Source: Ceratotherium simum simum | Taxonomy: Eukaryota > Chordata > Mammalia > Perissodactyla > Rhinocerotidae | Length of the DNA: 64,000 nucleotides | Reading direction: 5' to 3' | NCBI RefSeq assembly: GCF_000283155.1 | Contig: NW_004454208.1 | Span: forward strand, 335,402-399,401 | Part shown: positions 44,601 through 56,600 of the stretch, one piece after another | Layout: each line of letters opens with the position of its first letter | How positions within the stretch are numbered: position 1 is the stretch's first letter | Program-made: the position numbers and the translations under genes | Notes under the pieces: model-generated | Seen by the model: the letters and a program-made list of their open reading frames with translations, nothing else | Databases searched by the model: none | Told to the model about the DNA's origin: nothing

Positions 44601-47600
44601 TGCTCCACATCGTGTGTCATCAGGGAAATGCAAATTAAAACAACAGTGAGGGGCCGGCCCGGTGGCGCAAGCAGTTATGTGCATGCACTCCACTTTGGTG
44701 GCCCAGCATTGGCAGGTTCGGATCCCGGGTGCGCACTGATGCACCGCTTGTCAAGCCATGTTGTGGCGGCGTCCCATGTAGAGTAGAGGAAGATGGGTAC
44801 GGATGTTAGCTCAGGGCCAATCTTCCTCAAGAAAAAAGGGGAGGATTGGCATCGGATGTTAGCTCAGGGCTAGTCCTCCTCACAAAAAAAAAAAAAAAAA
44901 AAAGCAATGAGATACCACTACATGCCTATTGGTATGGCCGAAATCTGGAACACTGACAACATCAGATGCTGGTGAGGATATGGAGCAACAGGAACTCTCA
45001 TGCATTGCTGGGAATGCAGAATGGTGCAGCCAACTTTGGAAGACAGTTGGGCAGTTTCTTAACAAAACTAAATATACTCCCACCATAGGATCCAGCAATT
45101 GTTCTCCTTGGTATTTACCCAGGGGAGATGAAAATTTATGTCCAAACAAAAACCTGCACACGGATGTATAAGCAGCTTTATTCATAATTGCCAAACTTGT
45201 TAGCAACCAAGATGTCCTAACGTAGGTGAAAGGATAAATAAACTGGTACGTCTGGACAAGGGAATATTATTCAACACTAAAAAGAAATGAGCTATCAAGC
45301 CATGAAAAGACATGGAGGAACCCTAAATGCATATAGCTAAGTAAAAGAAGCCAATCTGGAAAGGCTGCATACTGTATGACTCCAACTATAGGACATTCTG
45401 GAAAAGGCAAAACTATGGAGACAGTAAAAAGATAAGTGCTTGCCAGGGGTTGAGGGGAGGGAGGGATGAATAAGCAGAACACAGAGGATTTTTAGGGCAG
45501 TGAAAACGTTCTATATGATACTATAAAGGTAGATACATGTTTTATACATTTGTCACGCCCATAGGATGTACACCACCAAGAGTGACCCCTAATATGAGCT
45601 GTGGGCTTGGGATGATTATGAAATGTCTATGTAATTTCATTGGTGATGACAAATTGCCACTCTTGGTGCAGGATGTTGATAGTTGGGGAGGTTGGTTGGG
45701 GGAGGTAGAGGGTATGAGGGAAATCTCTGTACCTTCCTCAGTTTTGCTGTGAACCTAAAATGGCTCTAAAAAAATAAAGTCTTTTTAGGAAGTTATTTTA
45801 CAGAGAAGTTTGAGGAACACTGGATGATATAAAAACAAATTTCTTTCTTAACGGACTTCTCAGAGCCTTTATTATGCAATGTGATTCTCCAAGAAGGAAA
45901 CATTGCATGCAGAGTTTCCTAAACTGTGAAACTGTTTGAGGAGTACTGAGAATTTTAGAAATGCTCCTTTATTAAATATAAATCAGTGCTTCGAAAATAC
46001 TTGGAGAAACAAAACAAGATTAAGAAATCATCCTCAGAGAAAGTGGATTATTCTCAAGAAATTTGTAAATCTAGTAAGACCTAGTTTAAACAAAAGGGCT
46101 TTGGTATATGTGTAAGAAAACCTTTTGATGAGGTTTGATACACTATAGGATGAGGGAATACAATGTTGCTTTTTTCCTGGAGATTTTTCAAATCCAGATT
46201 TAGGTATCTTTCTAGTATGTCTTTTTTTTTTTTTTTTTTAATACCAGGGAGTCCCTCTTTCCTCTAGTTTTTAAAGATTTTATTTATTTTATTTTTTCCC
46301 CCCAAAGCCCCAGTGGGTAGTTGTATGTCGTAGCTGCACATCCTTCTAGTTGCTGTATGTGGGACTCGGCCTCAGGATGAACGGAGAAGTGGCGCCTCGA
46401 TGCGCACCCGGGATCCGAACCCGGGCCACCAGCATCGCAGCGCGCGCACTTAACCACCAAGCCACAGGGCCGGCCCTCCTCTAGTTTTTAGTAGTAAATT
46501 TTAATTATAAATTTATTTGTCCTGTTTCAGGTACAATATTTAGATCACGGATTCACTGAGAAGATTCCACAGTGTCATCTTTACCCTATTTTGCTATGTC
46601 CCGATACACCCCAGTTTTGTATTCCTTGTCAGCTCTATAATACCATACCTGTGAGTAATCAGTAATTTGTAGGATGATTAATTTTAAATATTGTTTTTAT
46701 ATTAACAATAATTTTTTATAAAGTAGAATGTAATATGAAATCCCTTTCAGTTGCAACAAAGTTTAATAAGACAGCTAAAGGGCTTTTATGAAGAAAACTA
46801 CAAAATTATACTGAAGGATATAAAAACATCTGAATAAGTGAAGAGACATAATATCATCATAGATGGGAAAGAGTAAAATTGTAAAAATTTAGTTATTCAT
46901 CAAATAAAATTTCAACAAATTTGAAGCTGGAAATCATATAAGGAGCGGTATAATAGTTATTTCTTGCTGCAGAACAAATTAAACTAAAACTTAGTGGTCT
47001 AAATCAACAGTAAACTTTTTAAAAATTTCATACAGTTTCTGTGGCTCAGGGATTGGGAGCAGCTTAGCTTGGTGGTTTTGGCTTGTGGTCCCTTGTGATA
47101 CTGCAGTCAAGGTGTCCACCAGAAGTGCAGTCATCAAAGGATTGACTGGATAGAGGATCCCCTTCCAAACGGCTCATTCACGTGGCCTTGGCGGGACGCT
47201 GAGGCTCCTCATTGGCAGCTGGCCCCCATTCTTTGCCATGTCAGCCTCCTTAACACATAAAATATAACGATCTCTGCTCCTTAATAAATACATAGTGTAG
47301 GCGTTGTACAAGCACCACACTGGCATTTTGGTCTTTTTTTTTTTTAAGTTTTATGATGCTTTTTTTTTAATTTAGATTTATATTTTAAAAGCATAGAATG
47401 CTTTAAGAGAGTACTATGGGAAAATCTCAGACAAATTATTAGTTTCTTAAGATCATTTTAATCATATACCTATGATATTCTCTGAAAACTGCTTGTATAT
47501 TTTGTACCACTCTCTAGTGTTATGTTTATGGCTACTTTTGTGTATCTTCATTTTCTTCCTGCTCTGTCTTATTTTGTGAAAGTGTGAAAGAATCTGAGTT

Positions 47601-50600
47601 TATTAATCTCAAATAGGTTGGGAATGTCTGGCAACCAGATGCAATAGAACTCCTTCAGGAACTGCTTTCAAAGAGAGAGGTGGAAATTCACATAAAGGTA
47701 ATTTGTATGTAAAGCATCTATCATTGATTTAAATTATTTGCCATAAAGTGTTATAGGTAACATAATTTGAGGGATATTGTTTATGATGAGCAATGTTCCT
47801 ATGTGAATGTAAATTACTCATTAACATACAAGAAGTTACCACTTTGGTTCCTTCCTAGGCTTATTGTAAATAAGCCTAACTTTGAGCAAGTTCTTGAGAA
47901 CTTTCATAAACATTCAAGTCAGTAATTTGGAAGATCTTTATTAACAACTTAGTTGATACAGGGAGCAGTATCGAAGAATTAGAGATATTTATAAATACAT
48001 ATAGTGGTTTTCAGGATGGTACAGCGTGTGTAGCACTGAGTTAGATGCAGGTAATCCATGTCCTCAAAGACATTCTCTAAGTAAAACAGCAGACACAAGA
48101 CATCAGCCTAAAACTCCACACCACAGAATAATGTGCTGAGAGCCCAGTGCCTGGTGAAAAGAGTAAGTGTAATAGGAAGTTAGAGATGGTGAGAATTGAG
48201 GTCGCCCTTCCAGAAAAGGTGGTCAAGTTCTCCTGACCAGGGAAATGGAATGCACAAGTAGGCACAGAGGGACAGAAACGAGCATGGCACATTTTCAGGA
48301 AATGGTATAACTGTTTGGCTAGAATAGTAGAGGTTTTCTGAGGAGAGTAGTGGTGAATAGGATTTAAGAGAGGTAGAGGTCAGTCACTGGGGCCCCATTG
48401 GAGGTTTCTGAGCAGTGAGGTGCTAATATTAATCTGCAGCTATGTTTGAGGATTCAAGTAGAAAGATATAAAAACTGTGAGGAAAGTATTTCTGTATGAA
48501 AGGTGTGATGCTAGGGTCATAAAGACCTAAAGAGAGCCACAGACCCACCTAAGAAAATAGAGATGCTTTAATGCTGCTTATGTTAGTACTAAGAGCCCCT
48601 CTCTGGTTACTCCTGTCTTCTGTGAAGGTCACAGATGTAAGGTAGAGATTGAAATTCTTTGCTTTATCAAGGTAGCTTTCTTCACTGCTTAGCTTAACAT
48701 GGGAGGACAATTTGCAGTACTAAAGGCTGCCGAATTTCCCAGAAACCGTGAATGTGTGTGCCCTGCAACCCTTACTGCCGTGGCAAACCTTCCCCAGACT
48801 TTCTCCTCTCACCTTCACTACTAATAACAAAGCCTGACTCAGTGCCTCGAATGTGCCGGGCTCTGTGCAAGGGCTGGAGGTGCAACAGTGAACTGAGTAG
48901 TCGGGAACTCCTGCCTCCGTGGAGCTTCCATTTTAGCGGTGCGAAACAAAATAAAAAAACACAAAACATAAGGTGTAGTAGATAGTGATAGGGGCTAGGA
49001 AGAAAATAAAGCAGGAAAGGCTGATGGGGGGTGGGGCAGGGGAGGAGTGTCGTTTTAAATATAGTGGTCAGGGAAGACATCACTGTAAAGGTAAGATTTG
49101 AGTAAAGACTTTAAAATGGTGAGAGGACAAGCCATGCAGATATTAGGAGAATAGTGCAAGAGCTCCGAGGCAGGAGCACGCCTCGAGTGTCCAGGGCATG
49201 GCCGGGAAGCCGCTGTGGCTGGAGCAGAAGGAGCCCAGACAGCAGAGTCCAGACGGGGAGGGGACGTGAGAGCTCCGGCTCCCAGCTGACGTAGGTGGCA
49301 TGTGAGGGTCTGAGCTAAGGACTGACGTGATCTGACCTCACAGGCTAGTACTTTCACTCTGCTCTGTTAAAAACTGGATAGCAGAAAAAGATAGAAGCAG
49401 GGAGATCTGCTGAAAGGCAATCACAGTAACTCGGTAGAGATATGAGTTTGGACTAAGGTGGCACCAAGTAGAAGTGAGGCTTATCAGCTATGTACATGTT
49501 CAACACCTGATAATTATAAATGGACTTAAGAGTTTTAAAGCCATTATCATGACTCCTTCTAGACTGTGGTTAGTTTCTTCTGATTCCTGCCATTTGGGGA
49601 TTTTTAACTACATTTCTTTACCCCTGAACATACCTTTTCTTTCTCCTTCTACTTAGTATAAATTATTAGTATCATCTCAAGATGATGTGTAGTAAATTAT
49701 GTATAGTGAATTATTTTCTAGTAAATAACTAGGAAACTCTCTACCTTGTGGACATGTAAATGTATTTTACATAAACCCAGGTAGTAGAAGTACTGCTTCA
49801 TAACCTGCCAAAATACCAGGAAGACAATTTTATCAAATGAGTCATTAGTCAAACTGGTAATACCATGATTGTCAGAAATCTCATTTCATTTTTGCTAACT
49901 ATAAAATTTTAATCTTCAAACAGATTGTATTTTTATAGTAATAATCTTCATTATTGAATTTAAATAGGAATTACCTGAAAATCCATGGGGGAAATTATCT
50001 ATTCATCTCTATTTTGATGGAATGTCACTTACTTATTTTATGGCACACCATAAATATTGTACTTTTGAACATTCTGAGGAAATACTGAAAGAAGTAAGTG
50101 AGCTATTTTTCTATAAAAATCTAAACTATAGAAAACAAATTCTGGTTAAAATGTCATATTTTGTTTTACACCTTGGTCTTCAATATGGTTCTACATGTCT
50201 GATATGTTAAGAGAGTCTAAAAGAATTTGTAAATTCTTTATTGAGAAAGCAATATACTATATCGTGCTTTATAAATGTCCTAAAAAGGACTTTAATTGCA
50301 TTAAATGCATTAATTTAATTAATTGCATTTAATTGCTTTAACAATTAATGTTTCTGTACCTTCAAACCTAGTGAGAAGCCCATATGTTATCCAATGTTGT
50401 TTGAATATAGAGGTGTAAATTATAAAATCTTAATAGAATTCACTGCAGAGAAGGACTCTCTCCCCAGATGAAATGTTTTTTCCTTTTATTTGATATTATA
50501 ACATTTTCCCCATTTTGCCTTCTTACAAGAAACTCAGAGCCAGATTTTAAGCTTAGCTTCAATAAATAGTCCATTCTAGTTACCTTGTGCTTCTGTTTTT

Positions 50601-53600
50601 AATATTTTAAAAAACAGAATTAGCCTGTTATAGATATGGTTTCACATTGCAAGCTGCCATAAATACTTTACAGAAATAGGGTATTCATCCTAAGTAATAC
50701 ACTGACATTTTATATAGCAAGATATTTTTATTTCTAGACTTACAGTTCACTTGTTAGGTTTTGAGTATTCATTTTAGTGTTGTACACAACCAAACATCGG
50801 GTGTTCAGTTTAGTATAGAAAACTACTCTCTTCTCTCAGAAAGCAACTGATATTATTTACTGCCAGCCCTTTCTTTTGGGCAGAGGGGTGTGGTGTGTGT
50901 GTGCGTGTGCGCATGCATGCCCCGTGTTTGTGTAAAAGGTGTCCCATCTATTAAACTGGTTTTATAAAGATTACTGAGTCTCTTCTGGTTGTTCTCTTCA
51001 GTGTCAACATTTCAAAGGAAAGGTAAGAGCTCCCACTCTCTTATAATAAACTAGTTACAATTGACAGGTCAACAAGGTCATGCACTCAGTTTTTGAGGGG
51101 ATGAAATATGAAAGTCCCTTAAAACAATATTATATAAAGATGGTTTTATTAATTAATAATACTATATTATTTCAGAAACCAACAGATTACAATAGAAAGT
51201 ATGAGGAGGAAAGATGGGAAATAAGGTTTGAGGTAAGTTTCAATCCAAGTATTTTGGGAACTTTGGACACTTCATCAATACAAATGATCTGATACAAGGT
51301 CAGGAAGTAAGCGTTTTCTTTTATAACAGCTTTTTTGAGATATAATTTACATACCATAAAATTCAACTTTTTAAAGTATACAATTCAGGGTTTTTAGTAT
51401 ATTCACAGAGTTGTGCAATCATCATGACTAATTCCACAGCATTTCATCACCCCAAAAAGGAACCCCATACCAACAGCAGTCACTTCCCATTTTCCTCTTC
51501 CCCAGTTTCCTGGAAACCACTAACATTCTGCCTCTATGGATTTGCCTGTTCTTGACATTTCATATAAATGGAATCATACAGTACTGTACATAGCCCTTTG
51601 TGACTGGCTTCTTTCACTCAGCATAATTTTTTCAAGGTTCATTCTTGTATTCTTTTTATTGCTGAATGATATTCCATTGTATGAATAATGCCACATTTTG
51701 TTGATCCATTCATCCATTGATGGACACTTGGGTTGTTTCCAGCTTTTTGCGATTGTGAATAAAGCTGCTATGAACATTTGTGTACAAGTTTTTGTGTGTA
51801 TGTCTGTTTTCACTTCTCTTGGGTATGGACCTAGGAGTGGAATTAAGTCATATTGTGACACTCTTTACTATTTTAAGGAATTACAAAACTGTTTTCCAAA
51901 GGGGCTGCACCATTTTACTTTCATATTAGGTAATATACAAGGGTTCCATTTTTTCCATATCCTCACCAACACTTGTTATCTGACTTTTTTCCTCACCATC
52001 CTAGGATAGGTGTGAAGTGGTATCTCATTGTGGTTTTGATTTGCATCTCCCTGATGACTGATGATGGTGAGCATCTTTTCATGTGCTCTTTGGCCATTTG
52101 TGTATTTTCTTTGGAGAAATCTCTGTTCAAATCCTCTGCCCAGGATTTGACACCAAAAGCAAGGGTGAAAAACAAAATTAAACAAGTAGAACTAAATCAA
52201 ACTAAAAAGCTTTTGTATAACAAGGGAAACCCTCACAAAATGAAAAGGCAACCTACTGAATGGAAGAAAATATTTGTGAGGATGTGGAGAAAAGGGAACC
52301 CTTGTGCATTGTTGGTGGGAATGTAGATTTGTGCAGCCCCTATGGAAAACAGTATGGAGGTTCCTCAAAAAATTTAAAATAGAACTACCATGTGACCCAG
52401 CAATTTCACTTCTGGGTATTTATTCGAGAAAAACTAAATCACTATCTCAAAAAGATATCTGCACCCCGTGTTCATTGCAGCATTATTTACATAGTCAAGA
52501 TATGGAAACAACCTATGTGCTCATTGATGGATGAATGGATAAAGAAGATGTGGTATGTATATACAATGGAATATTCTTCAGCCATAAAAAAGGAAATCCT
52601 GTCATTTGTGACAACACAGATGGACTTTGAAGGTATTATGCTAAGTGAAATAAATCAGAGAAAGAAAAATACTGTATTATTTCACTTATATGTGGAATCT
52701 AAAAAAACTTAACTCATAGATACAGAGAATAGATTTGTGGTTGCCAGAGGTGAGAGTGGGGGAAATGAGTGAAGGTGGCAAAAGGCACAAACTTCCAGTT
52801 ATAAGATAATTAAGTCCTGGGGATATAACGTACAATATGGTGACTATAGTTAACACTGCTGTATTGTATATTTGAAAGTTGCTAAGAGAGTACATCTCAA
52901 ATGTTTTCATCAGAAAAAAAAAAAAATTTAAAACTGTGAGGTGATTGATGTTACTGTCATAATCATTTCACAGTGTATACATATATCAAATCCTGTTGTA
53001 CATCTTGGACTAACAGAATCTTATATGTCGATTATATCTCAATAAAACTGGAGAAAAATAGAAAATAACATAAAAAAGACTGGAGAAAATTCTCTGCCCA
53101 TTTTTAGTTGGGTTGTGTTTTTATTGTTGAGTTGTAAGTGTTCTTTATATATTCTGTATACAAGTCCCTTATCAGATATCTGATTTACAGATGTTCTCTC
53201 CCATTCTGTGGGTTGTCTTCACTTTCTTGACAGTGTCCTTTGAAGCACCAAAGGTTTTAATTTTGATGAAGTCCAATTTATCTGTTTTTTTCTTTTGTCA
53301 TGTGGTTTTTGGTGCAGGAAGTAAGAGTTTTAATAAGTAAAAGTTTTAGCATTTATAAGTAGAATTTCATTCTGTGCTTATAAAAATAACATCCTTGTTG
53401 TAAAGTGACTTGCAACAAATCAGTAAAATTGAACAGTGGGTGTTACTTTTTGCTGAACTCTGCTGAGTGGTTCAAATATGTTTTGTTTTGCCACGAGTTT
53501 GGAAGTGGTAATAAATTAATACACAGATTTGAATGTGATGATTTTACTTTTTATGCTAATTACGACATTCAAGAATTTTTTAACTTTCAAATTTTTTTAA

Positions 53601-56600
53601 ACTTTCTAAAAGAAGAGTCACTGGCCTTTTTATGTGTGTTTGCTTCTGGCAACTGCTAACTACCATGATCCTCTTGGGAATCACATCACTTTTTATTCCT
53701 TATGCTTTTATAGAGCTTAAGAGAGAGCACATTTTTTTGATAATTTTAACCTACTTAACTCTTCTTTTGGCATTTCATATATCATTTTAGTTTTTATTAT
53801 AAAATAAGTACTTATTCTAAAAATAAATGAAATACTACAAAAACGTGAGAAGGAAAAAAAAGTGCCCCATTCTACATCTCAAACACCCTAGTCCCACTAA
53901 GCGGTGGCAATTACTATTAACTATTTGTTAACCATTCTACCAAAATTTTGTGTGTATATGTAAATATGTATACATAAACATTCATGTGGGCTTTTTTATA
54001 CAAAATCTTTTTTTTTAATTGAGGGGACAAAAGAATTCTGAAGATCTTCTGTTGACTCATCCCATTTTGGTCCTCCTACTATAAAATCGTTTTGTGGTGT
54101 GCAGTGTCTGAGAGCTTGCTTTCTGCTGGGGGTGCTGTTGTGGATTTGATAATGTGGTGGATCTCGGTCGTAGTCATCCTGAAATGTGGATTCATTTGTG
54201 GTGTTGTAGAAAGTGCTTTCATCTGACACGGAGACTCCTATCTTACCGCTGTATTTGTCCTCATCTCTGCCGCCCACAGAAGAACTCTATGCCGTCCAAG
54301 TCAAGCACATTGTCTCACCCAATGAAGTATGTAATTGAAGTGATTAGTTGTTGGTTAAAAACGTAACAAGCAATCTTGGTCTTAAACTCTAGGTTTGACT
54401 CTTCACATTTCCATCTTCCTAATTTTAAATAACTGAAAATTGATCACCTTTAGTTTGCCCATCCTATAATTTCCTCTTCAGACATTTGTTTATACTTAAT
54501 AAGGCGAGGGTTTCTTAAGCACTTGCTGGTTTTCCCAGTGTTGTGTTGCTTTAGTTATGTTTGTATAAATTATTTAGATTTTAAGCTGGAACTCTTTCTT
54601 TCTTTTTTTTTTTTTTTTTTTTTGTGAGGGGATCAGCCCTGAGCTAACATCCACGCTAATCCTCTTCTTTTTGCTGAGGAAGACCAGCTCTGAGCTAACG
54701 TCTATTGCCAATCCTCCTCCTTTTTTTTTTCCCCAAAGCCCCCGTAGATAGTTGTATGTCATAGTTGCACATCCTTCCAGCTGCTGTATGTGGGACGCAG
54801 CCCCAGCATGGCCGGACAAGCAGTGCATCGGTGCGTGTCCGGGATCCGAACCCAGGCCACCAGTAGCAGAGCGCACGCACTTAACCGCTAAGCCACAGGG
54901 CCGGCCGAAGCTGGAACTCTTTCCACCTATGAAATCTTAAACATCTCCTTCCCCCTCCTCTTCCTGCACGGAACTCTAGATGGTCTTTATCCTGCTCTGT
55001 GTTGTCCACACCATTTATCACCTTCTCACACTGCAGGCCACTTTCTTACGAAGTTTGTCTGCTTCTCCCCACTAGAATGTAACTCCCTGAATCGGGGACT
55101 GTTGTCAGTTTTGGTCTTTGATGTGTCCCCAGAACCTAGAATACTCTGTAATATCTAGTAGGCACTCAGTAAATATTGAATGAGTAAGTACACTAAAGGA
55201 AATTCAATTATACCTCCTTGGCTAACAAGAAAGAAAGAAAGAAGTGACAAGTAGCACAGGCAGTCCCTTCAGCCCCCTACACAGTAAGCCATTCTTTCAC
55301 AGGCAAGGGAAGAGTTTGCTCTACAATTTCATCAGAGAGCAGACCAACTATTGTTGGTTTTTATAGGTTTTTTTTTGTATTGGTTATTGCTGCATAACAA
55401 ATTACCCCAAATTTAGCAGCTTAAAACAACACACAATGAGAGTCAGGAATCCAGGAGCTACTTAATTAAGTACTGGCTCAGGGTCTCTCGTAAGTTTATG
55501 ATCAAGATGTTGGGGTGGGGGAGGGCGCTGCAGGATCCACTTCCAAGAAGAGTCGCGTGGATGTCGGCTGTGGGCTCAGTTCCTTGCCTGGCGGGCCTCT
55601 CTGCTGGCCTGCTACCAAGAGGCTGCACGCTTGCCCTGAGAGAGAGCAGTCATAGACAGCACCACCAAGACAGAGGCTGCATGTCTTTCATAATCTGATC
55701 TCATCAGTCACATACTGTCGCTTCTGTTGTGTTCTTTCTGTCATAGAGATCAACTCTGGTATTGTTATCTGGCCCACCGACCTCTCCATTCTTTGGACAT
55801 TGAATAAAATTTGTGCTATTGAACGCTCAGCTTAGGTCTCATTTCAAAGTGGCGACACCGAGCAGAGGAAGAAACCCAAGAGGAAGGGCAAGAGACCCTT
55901 CCTTGGGTCTCTCCTCAGCTGGGGAGAGAGTTCAGTTGATAACAGTATGATGTGGGAGAGGAACTCCATGAGGGATCATTGGAGCCATCATTGGAGTCTA
56001 CTGCATTGATTTTGTCTATATAAATGAATACTAAAAATTACAGAATTTGAAAGTTTTTTCCTTCCCTTCCCCCTACTTAGGTGTATATTTGCCTTGATTC
56101 TGTAGAGAACTGTAATCTGTATAACCAGCGCAGTGACACAGATGACAGTGGAGTCAGCTGGGAATCTGAGTCTCAGAGCCTTGATGAAGCACTGCGGAGG
56201 TTTAATAAGAATGTGGAGACATTTCCTCCTCTAACGGATTTTAGAACAGGTATACTAAATTTTCTGAGTAAAATAGGATTCTTAATAAAACTGTTTGTTT
56301 TGTTTTAATGGGCTGATGAAATTGGGTTATTTCTAACATGGACTGATATTTTTATTACATGCACTTTCTGTGCATGATCTCTTTGAATCCTTACCACACT
56401 CTGTAGATGATCTTTCCTGTTTTCTTTAAGCGAACTAAGCAAAGGTAGGTAACTGCCTTGGGGCACTTTATTTTCCAAAACTCAGGCTGTATTGGAAAAT
56501 CGACTGCATAAAGATGATTTTTCTGAGCTTGAGGTTTTGCCACTAGCTCAACTTGCGAGGGTTGTCATTCAAACCTGAATGGCAGTAATTTTCATTAAAA

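Larger units (their letters stand above)
30480..45780 (+). mobile_element. Nested L1 block: one old L1 split by three L1 insertions
   Basis: All L1 pieces are sense to RNF17. The old element reads 30480-31275 (5'UTR), 32813-34397 (ORF1 to ORF2 start), 40413-41841 (ORF2 endonuclease end to RT start) and 43173-45780 (RT to 3'UTR). Each gap is filled by another L1. The breakpoints at 34397/40413 and 41841/43173 carry target duplications, and the old L1 sequence picks up where it left off. SINEs are nested inside in turn. The whole lies in the 18.2 kb intron between the exons at 28119 and 46531. Confidence 0.8.
47698..49967 (+). other. RNF17: RNF17 intron with old repeats
   Basis: Apart from the two old repeat fragments listed at 48000 and 48835, I see nothing coding. 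Several short open frames in 48750-49360 are parts of the GC-richer old repeat. Confidence 0.5.

Noticed and set aside
43929..44744. Minus-strand open frame of 271 codons
   Set aside because: It is the reverse of the L1 ORF2 C-terminal region and 3' part plus a SINE; the sense strand carries the recognisable L1 protein motifs.
50297..50350. AT-rich stretch with mirrored attgcatttaatt-like blocks
   Set aside because: The arms are short and imperfect; in AT-rich intron such patterns arise easily. I do not claim a cruciform or origin.
54726..54940. Repeated short frames starting with a conserved peptide ([15 protein letters not shown] type) at several places
   Set aside because: They are translations of antisense ERE SINE copies, which is why the same peptide recurs through the window.
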